Notes under the pieces: model-generated
Told to the model about the DNA's origin: nothing
The model's database searches: none
What the model saw: only the letters and a program-made list of their open reading frames with translations
Shown: in pieces, positions 33,871 through 38,108 of the stretch
Layout: each line of letters starts with the position of its first letter
Position numbering within the stretch: position 1 is the stretch's first letter
Assembly (NCBI GenBank): GCA_018399135.1
Contig: JAGYPB010000026.1
Span: 1-38,108, forward strand
Length of the DNA: 38,108 nucleotides
Origin: Deltaproteobacteria bacterium
Lineage (GTDB): Bacteria > Desulfobacterota > Desulfuromonadia > Desulfuromonadales > Geopsychrobacteraceae
Direction: 5' to 3'
Translations under genes and position numbers: made by a program

Positions 33871-35886
33871 TCAGATCAACAATGGTGCAATAACCAGAGA
33901 TACAACGCTCATCAGCTTGATCAAAATGTTCATCGATGGACCGGAGGTGTCTTTCAGCGGATCACCAACGGTATCACCGATAACCGCAGCAGCATGAGCG
34001 TCGCCGCCCTTACCTTCGCCTGCAAGTTGACCACTTTCAATATACTTTTTAGCGTTATCCCAGGCACCACCACCGTTGGACATGAATAGCGCCAACAGAA
34101 CACCGGCCAGAGTAGCACCAGCCAGCATTCCACCCAGTGCTTCCTTGCCAAGCAGAAAACCGATCAGAACCGGGGCGGCGACAGCAACAACACCGGGAAG
34201 GATCATTTCTCTAAGGGCGGCCTTGGCAGAGATATCGATACATTTCTGGGAATCAGGCTTAGCACCTTCCTTGCCTTCAAGCAGGCCCGGAATTTCACGG
34301 AACTGGCGACGAATCTCATCAACCATGGCTCCCGCTGCCCGACCAACGCTGGTCATGGTCATGGCACCGATCAAAAACGGCAGAGAGCCACCAATCAACA
34401 GACCGATAACCACCATCGGCTCAATCAGGTTGATGGATTCCAGACCGACGGTTGTTGCATAGGCAGAAAACAGTGCCAGTGCGGTCAGCGCAGCAGAACC
34501 GATAGCAAAACCTTTACCGATCGCGGCAGTGGTGTTACCGATAGCGTCGAGGCCATCAGTAATTTTACGCACGTCAGGTCCCAGACCAGCCATTTCCGAA
34601 ATGCCTCCGGCGTTATCAGCGATGGGGCCATAGGCATCAACCGTCATGGTGACACCAACGGTCGCCAGCATCCCGACGGCAGCAATACCAATTCCATAGA
34701 GGCCGGCAAAAGCGTTGGCAACAAAGATAGCAAAGGCAATAATCAGAACCGGCAGAACCGCGGATTCAAGACCAATAGCCAGGCCATGGATGATGTTGGT
34801 TGCCGGACCGGTCTTGCTGGCTTCAGCGATCCGTTTTACCGGGCCATGAGCAGTGTAGTATTCAGTAATCTGACCGATAGCGATGCCGGCAAGGCTACCA
34901 ATGAGGATAGCCCAGAAGATACCTGCGTTCAGCCCGGCTACTTTAATATAAATAAAAGCTGCAATCAGAAAACCACCGGCGGCAACAAAGGTTGTATAGT
35001 GCAGCGCCTTGGCCGGATCCAAAGACTTAAGCAGACGCATCGAAAAAATTCCGATGACCGAGAAGACCAGACCGATCATTGCCAGAGCCAGAGGCAAAAG
35101 CATGGCCGCCGCCTGAACATTGGCACCGGAACCGAGCTTACTGAGCAGCAACGGGCTGGCGGCTACAGCAATGGCCATGGTGGCGATAATTGAACCGACA
35201 TAGGATTCAAAAATGTCGGCACCCATACCAGCGGTGTCGCCAACACAGTCGCCGACATTGTCAGCGATAACACCCGGGTTACGGGGATCGTCTTCAGGAA
35301 TACCTGCTTCCACCTTACCGACCAGGTCAGAACCAACATCAGCGGCCTTGGTGTAGATTCCACCACCAACACGAGCAAACAAAGCAATGGATGAGGCACC
35401 CATGGCAAAGCCACTCATATGCTTGGCCGTCTCAACATCACCGCCATAAAAAATGAAGGCAACACCAACACCAACCAGACCCAGGGAAGCAACAGCAAGA
35501 CCCATAACAGCGCCGCCGTTGAAAGAAACTTCCAGAGCACGCGCCTGACCGTGGGCACGGGCCGCTTCAGAGGTTCTGACATTGGCCCGGGTAGCGGCTT
35601 TCATGCCGATAAATCCGCACGCCATGGAACACACAGCACCGCCAACAAAAGCCAGGGCACTATGGATACTCATGGCAACGGCAATCAATACAAAAACTAC
35701 CGCAATAAAAATGGCCAGGGCGCGATACTCGCGATTTAAGAAGGCCATAGCACCTTTGTGGATATCCTCTGATATCTCACGCATCTTGTCGTTACCCACA
35801 GGTTGTGATTTGACGTTGTTGTAGATCACCAGCGCGATCACAAAACCGATCACCCCGAGTATGGGGGCCCATGCTTGCAGTTGCAT
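33871..35886 (-). CDS. hppA: Membrane-bound ion-pumping pyrophosphatase, K+-dependent type
   Basis: 671 aa, about 16 transmembrane helices. It couples PPi hydrolysis to H+ and/or Na+ export. PPi/Mg motifs: [20 protein letters not shown] (about 177), [16 protein letters not shown] (about 207), [12 protein letters not shown], and near the C-terminus [13 protein letters not shown]. The Ala in [10 protein letters not shown] (near 450) marks the K+-dependent branch, in which many Na+-pumping members occur; ion choice cannot be settled here. Start ATG 35886, 29 bp after pth, so it is probably read with prs-rplY-pth and ended by the terminator at 33808. It can use PPi from biosynthesis. Confidence 0.95.
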   Translation of the reverse strand: MQLQAWAPILGVIGFVIALVIYNNVKSQPVGNDKMREISEDIHKGAMAFLNREYRALAIFIAVVFVLIAVAMSIHSALAFVGGAVCSMACGFIGMKAATRANVRTSEAARAHGQARALEVSFNGGAVMGLAVASLGLVGVGVAFIFYGGDVETAKHMSGFAMGASSIALFARVGGGIYTKAADVGSDLVGKVEAGIPEDDPRNPGVIADNVGDCVGDTAGMGADIFESYVGSIIATMAIAVAASPLLLSKLGSGANVQAAAMLLPLALAMIGLVFSVIGIFSMRLLKSLDPAKALHYTTFVAAGGFLIAAFIYIKVAGLNAGIFWAILIGSLAGIAIGQITEYYTAHGPVKRIAEASKTGPATNIIHGLAIGLESAVLPVLIIAFAIFVANAFAGLYGIGIAAVGMLATVGVTMTVDAYGPIADNAGGISEMAGLGPDVRKITDGLDAIGNTTAAIGKGFAIGSAALTALALFSAYATTVGLESINLIEPMVVIGLLIGGSLPFLIGAMTMTSVGRAAGAMVDEIRRQFREIPGLLEGKEGAKPDSQKCIDISAKAALREMILPGVVAVAAPVLIGFLLGKEALGGMLAGATLAGVLLALFMSNGGGAWDNAKKYIESGQLAGEGKGGDAHAAAVIGDTVGDPLKDTSGPSMNILIKLMSVVSLVIAPLLI

Positions 35887-35915
35887 TTGTCTCGCCTCTT
35901 TCGTCTGATAAGGGT

Positions 35916-36494
35916 TTAAAGATTGTCTTCCAGATTATAACCGTTAAATTTATTCATGGCGGCATCAACCCCACCATTGATGATTAATTCAGCCGCATCT
36001 GCTGCGACCCCTACCATGGTGGGGAGCCCGATGCGCTCAACGGAATTAAAAGACCCGAGCACATGACGGGTCACATCTCCATGTTCCGGCTTACCGATGC
36101 CGAAGCGCAAGCGCACAAAGTCGCGGCGCCCCACGACACTGATAATATCGCGAATCCCGTTGTGGCCGCCAGCCCCCCCTTCCTTGCTGATTTTTAATCG
36201 TCCGAAGGGTAAATCAAGATCGTCGTAAATCACGACAATATCAGCAGGGTCCACCTTCAGGGCGCAACTGGCAGCATGAACACAGCCACCACTGCGATTC
36301 ATATAGGTCTGGGGAAGAATGATAGTAGTTTGTTGCGAGGCAACCGCCCCGACCCCATAGATCCCCTGGTAACCTTTTTTTTTCAGAGCAATACCAAAAC
36401 GCCCGGCAACCTGTTCCGCCACCATAAACCCAATATTGTGGCGGGTTGACACATATTCACTGCCATAATTACCAAGTCCAACCAGAAGTTTCAC
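35916..36494 (-). CDS. pth: Peptidyl-tRNA hydrolase
   Basis: Releases tRNA from stalled peptidyl-tRNA; 192 aa, full length. Catalytic His in STRHNIGF (residue 19); substrate residues in TYMNRSGG; Asp in [23 protein letters not shown] loop. Start ATG 36494; 19 bp after rplY. The rplY-pth pair is common and conserved. Confidence 0.96.
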   Translation of the reverse strand: MKLLVGLGNYGSEYVSTRHNIGFMVAEQVAGRFGIALKKKGYQGIYGVGAVASQQTTIILPQTYMNRSGGCVHAASCALKVDPADIVVIYDDLDLPFGRLKISKEGGAGGHNGIRDIISVVGRRDFVRLRFGIGKPEHGDVTRHVLGSFNSVERIGLPTMVGVAADAAELIINGGVDAAMNKFNGYNLEDNL

Positions 36495-36513
36495 TTATCA
36501 AACCGTCGGCATA

Positions 36514-37131
36514 TTAATCTTCTGCATGCTCTACCGCATCAGCATCTTCATCGCCCCCGCCTTCTTCTTCCTCAACCTTCGGAGCAATAACAGTAACGAC
36601 CGTAAAGTTAACGTCAAACACCAGTTCAACACCTGCGGGAACAACAACCTCTTCAACGTGGACTGTATCTCCAATTTCCAGCGCTTCGATATTGATGTCC
36701 AGGGACTGTGGCACTTCGGTCGGCAGACAGGCAACTTCCAGCTCTTTTCTGATTAACTGGGTTGAACCACCCATCTTCTGCCCTTTGGAGATCCCCACAA
36801 GATTGACCGGCACCATGAAGTAGCCTTTTTCCTTAAGGTTAATTGCATGGAAATCGACGCTGAGCATGTCACGGCGCAGCGCGTGGTTCTGGGCATCCTT
36901 TAACACTACAACTTTCTGATCAAGTCCGGCTCCGGACAGGGTAATCAGGGTATTCCAACCCGCTTCACCCGACACCGCCTGTTGCAGTTCCTTGGGATCA
37001 ACTGAAACCATTGTTGCGTCCATTCCCTTACCATAGACAATCGCTGGAACCTTGCCTGCGGCCCTTAATCTCCGTGCAAAACCCTTGCCTGCATTCTCCC
37101 GTGCTTCTACTTCCAAAACAACCTGAGCCAT
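36514..37131 (-). CDS. rplY: 50S ribosomal protein bL25 (CTC/TL5 form)
   Basis: 205 aa, the long two-domain form. The N-terminal 5S rRNA-binding domain (about 1-92, RRLRAAGKVPAIVYGKG, LRRDMLSVDFHAI) is followed by the CTC C-domain (about 93-185, LEVACLPTEVPQSLDINIEA) and an acidic tail EEEEGGGDEDADAVEHAED. Start ATG 37131. It lies between prs and pth in the same direction. Confidence 0.96.
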   Translation of the reverse strand: MAQVVLEVEARENAGKGFARRLRAAGKVPAIVYGKGMDATMVSVDPKELQQAVSGEAGWNTLITLSGAGLDQKVVVLKDAQNHALRRDMLSVDFHAINLKEKGYFMVPVNLVGISKGQKMGGSTQLIRKELEVACLPTEVPQSLDINIEALEIGDTVHVEEVVVPAGVELVFDVNFTVVTVIAPKVEEEEGGGDEDADAVEHAED

Positions 37132-37189
37132 CTATTTGTCCTCCGTGTAAATTGGGTATTCGTATATGCTGATAAAATCTCGATTTATT

Positions 37190-38108
37190 CTATACAAACA
37201 GCGAGCTGACCGACTCCGCATTATGAATGCGGCGGATCGCTTCAGCAAGCAGATAACTGACTGACACCCCCTGCAAGGTATCACATTGATTCAGTTTTTC
37301 CTGAATTGGGATGGTATCGGTGACAAAAACCTTTTTTAGTGGGCTTTCAGCGATACGCTCCAGGGCCGGCCCCGACAGCACCCCGTGAGTAGCAAAGGCG
37401 TAAACAGCCGATGCACCCTGATTCTGCAGCGCAGTAGCAGCAGTACATAGTGTGCCGGCAGTATCAATCATATCATCGACAATGGCGCAGACCTTACCTT
37501 TGACATCACCAATAATATGCATAACTTCCGACACATTAGGGCCGCTGCGGCGCTTGTCGATAATGGCCAGTCCAGCATCGAGACGTTTAGCAAATGCGCG
37601 AGCACGTTCGGTACCACCGGCATCAGGCGATACGATGACCAACTCACCCAGATTCAGACGCCGAATCTCTTCGAGCATAACCGGTGCGGCATACAGATGA
37701 TCGACGGGGATATCAAAAAATCCCTGAATCTGACCGGCATGCAGATCGATGGTCAACAAACGGTCGATGCCGGCAACAGACAGCAGGTCAGCAACAAGCT
37801 TGGCAGTAATCGGCGCCCGTGGTGCGACCTTGCGATCCTGGCGAGCATAACCGAAATACGGGACAACCGCATTGATGCGGGCGGCAGAAGCACGTTTCAG
37901 AGCATCGGTCATCACCAGCAATTCCATCAGGTTATTATTTGCCGGGGAGCAGGTTGACTGAATAACGTAGACATCGCGGCCACGCACGTTATCATTGATC
38001 TCAACCAACACTTCTCCGTCGGAAAAGGTCTTGACCTTGGCGTTACCGAGATTTACCGAGAGGTGTCGGCAAATGTCATGGGCTAAAGGCTCATTGGAAT
38101 TACCGGTA
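37190..38108 (-). CDS. prs: Ribose-phosphate pyrophosphokinase (5' end beyond window)
   Basis: Makes PRPP from ribose-5-phosphate and ATP for nucleotide, His and Trp synthesis. The open frame continues to the right edge: upstream of the apparent GTG at 38011 the same frame reads [16 protein letters not shown] and [10 protein letters not shown], part of the conserved N-terminus, so the true start lies beyond the window by a few codons. Motifs: [47 protein letters not shown], and the PRPP loop [12 protein letters not shown]. It is first in the seen order prs-rplY-pth-hppA. Confidence 0.96.
   Translation of the reverse strand, partial: TGNSNEPLAHDICRHLSVNLGNAKVKTFSDGEVLVEINDNVRGRDVYVIQSTCSPANNNLMELLVMTDALKRASAARINAVVPYFGYARQDRKVAPRAPITAKLVADLLSVAGIDRLLTIDLHAGQIQGFFDIPVDHLYAAPVMLEEIRRLNLGELVIVSPDAGGTERARAFAKRLDAGLAIIDKRRSGPNVSEVMHIIGDVKGKVCAIVDDMIDTAGTLCTAATALQNQGASAVYAFATHGVLSGPALERIAESPLKKVFVTDTIPIQEKLNQCDTLQGVSVSYLLAEAIRRIHNAESVSSLFV

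Overview
The window reads as a chromosomal segment of a strictly anaerobic, respiring bacterium of the Desulfuromonadales (Desulfuromonas/Pelobacter/Geobacter relatives). This is inference from gene content, not a database match. The supporting content is a eukaryote-like citrate synthase (a known oddity of acetate-oxidising Geobacter and Desulfuromonas), an anaerobe-type hybrid cluster protein, a membrane pyrophosphatase of the K+-dependent type, several sigma-54 activators, and c-di-GMP proteins (GGDEF, PilZ). Base composition is moderate and even; I see no prophage, rRNA, tRNA or CRISPR.

Layout, left to right. 1-4048 (minus): branched-chain amino acid genes ilvB-ilvN-ilvD. The end of ilvB and the start of ilvN carry about eight single-base frameshifts within about 560 bp, and a heptamer repeat lies before ilvD. 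4234-5805 (minus): a FapA/DUF342 protein. 6140-12690 (minus): a TAXI-type TRAP transporter (fused permease plus periplasmic receptor) with a DctB/DctD-like two-component system; the gap between them holds a textbook sigma-54 promoter and two identical 14-bp palindromes suited to the activator. 12712-15613: an RlmI-like methyltransferase, a UbiE-like methyltransferase and an OmpA-family lipoprotein. 15776-17089 (minus): citrate synthase. 17467-21022 (plus): dusB-ntrB-ntrC, the 'nifR3-ntrBC' arrangement. 21019-25050 (minus): dnaB, a membrane diguanylate cyclase and hisI. 25447-27078 (minus): hcp. 27280-30475 (plus), divergent from hcp: a four-gene operon encoding a cytoplasmic periplasmic-binding-like protein, a P-loop GTPase, an ABC ATPase and a zinc-ribbon protein, with no membrane permease. 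30543-38108 (minus): a PilZ protein, then a translation block transcribed leftward in the order prs-rplY-pth-hppA / ychF / rpsF-rpsR-rplI.

Three points stand out. (a) The hcp/four-gene divergent promoter contains two near-identical CRP/FNR-family boxes (TTGAC-N4-ATCAA), one placed for each direction. The uncharacterised permease-less ATPase/GTPase operon therefore looks co-regulated with hcp and may belong to a nitrosative-stress or metallocluster maintenance system; this is the best candidate here for an undescribed system. (b) Three intergenic copies of a roughly 145-bp palindromic element with 13-bp terminal inverted repeats are present, two of them flanked by 8-bp direct repeats, which fits a MITE, possibly IS66-derived. 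(c) The TRAP locus shows an entire sigma-54 regulatory circuit in sequence.
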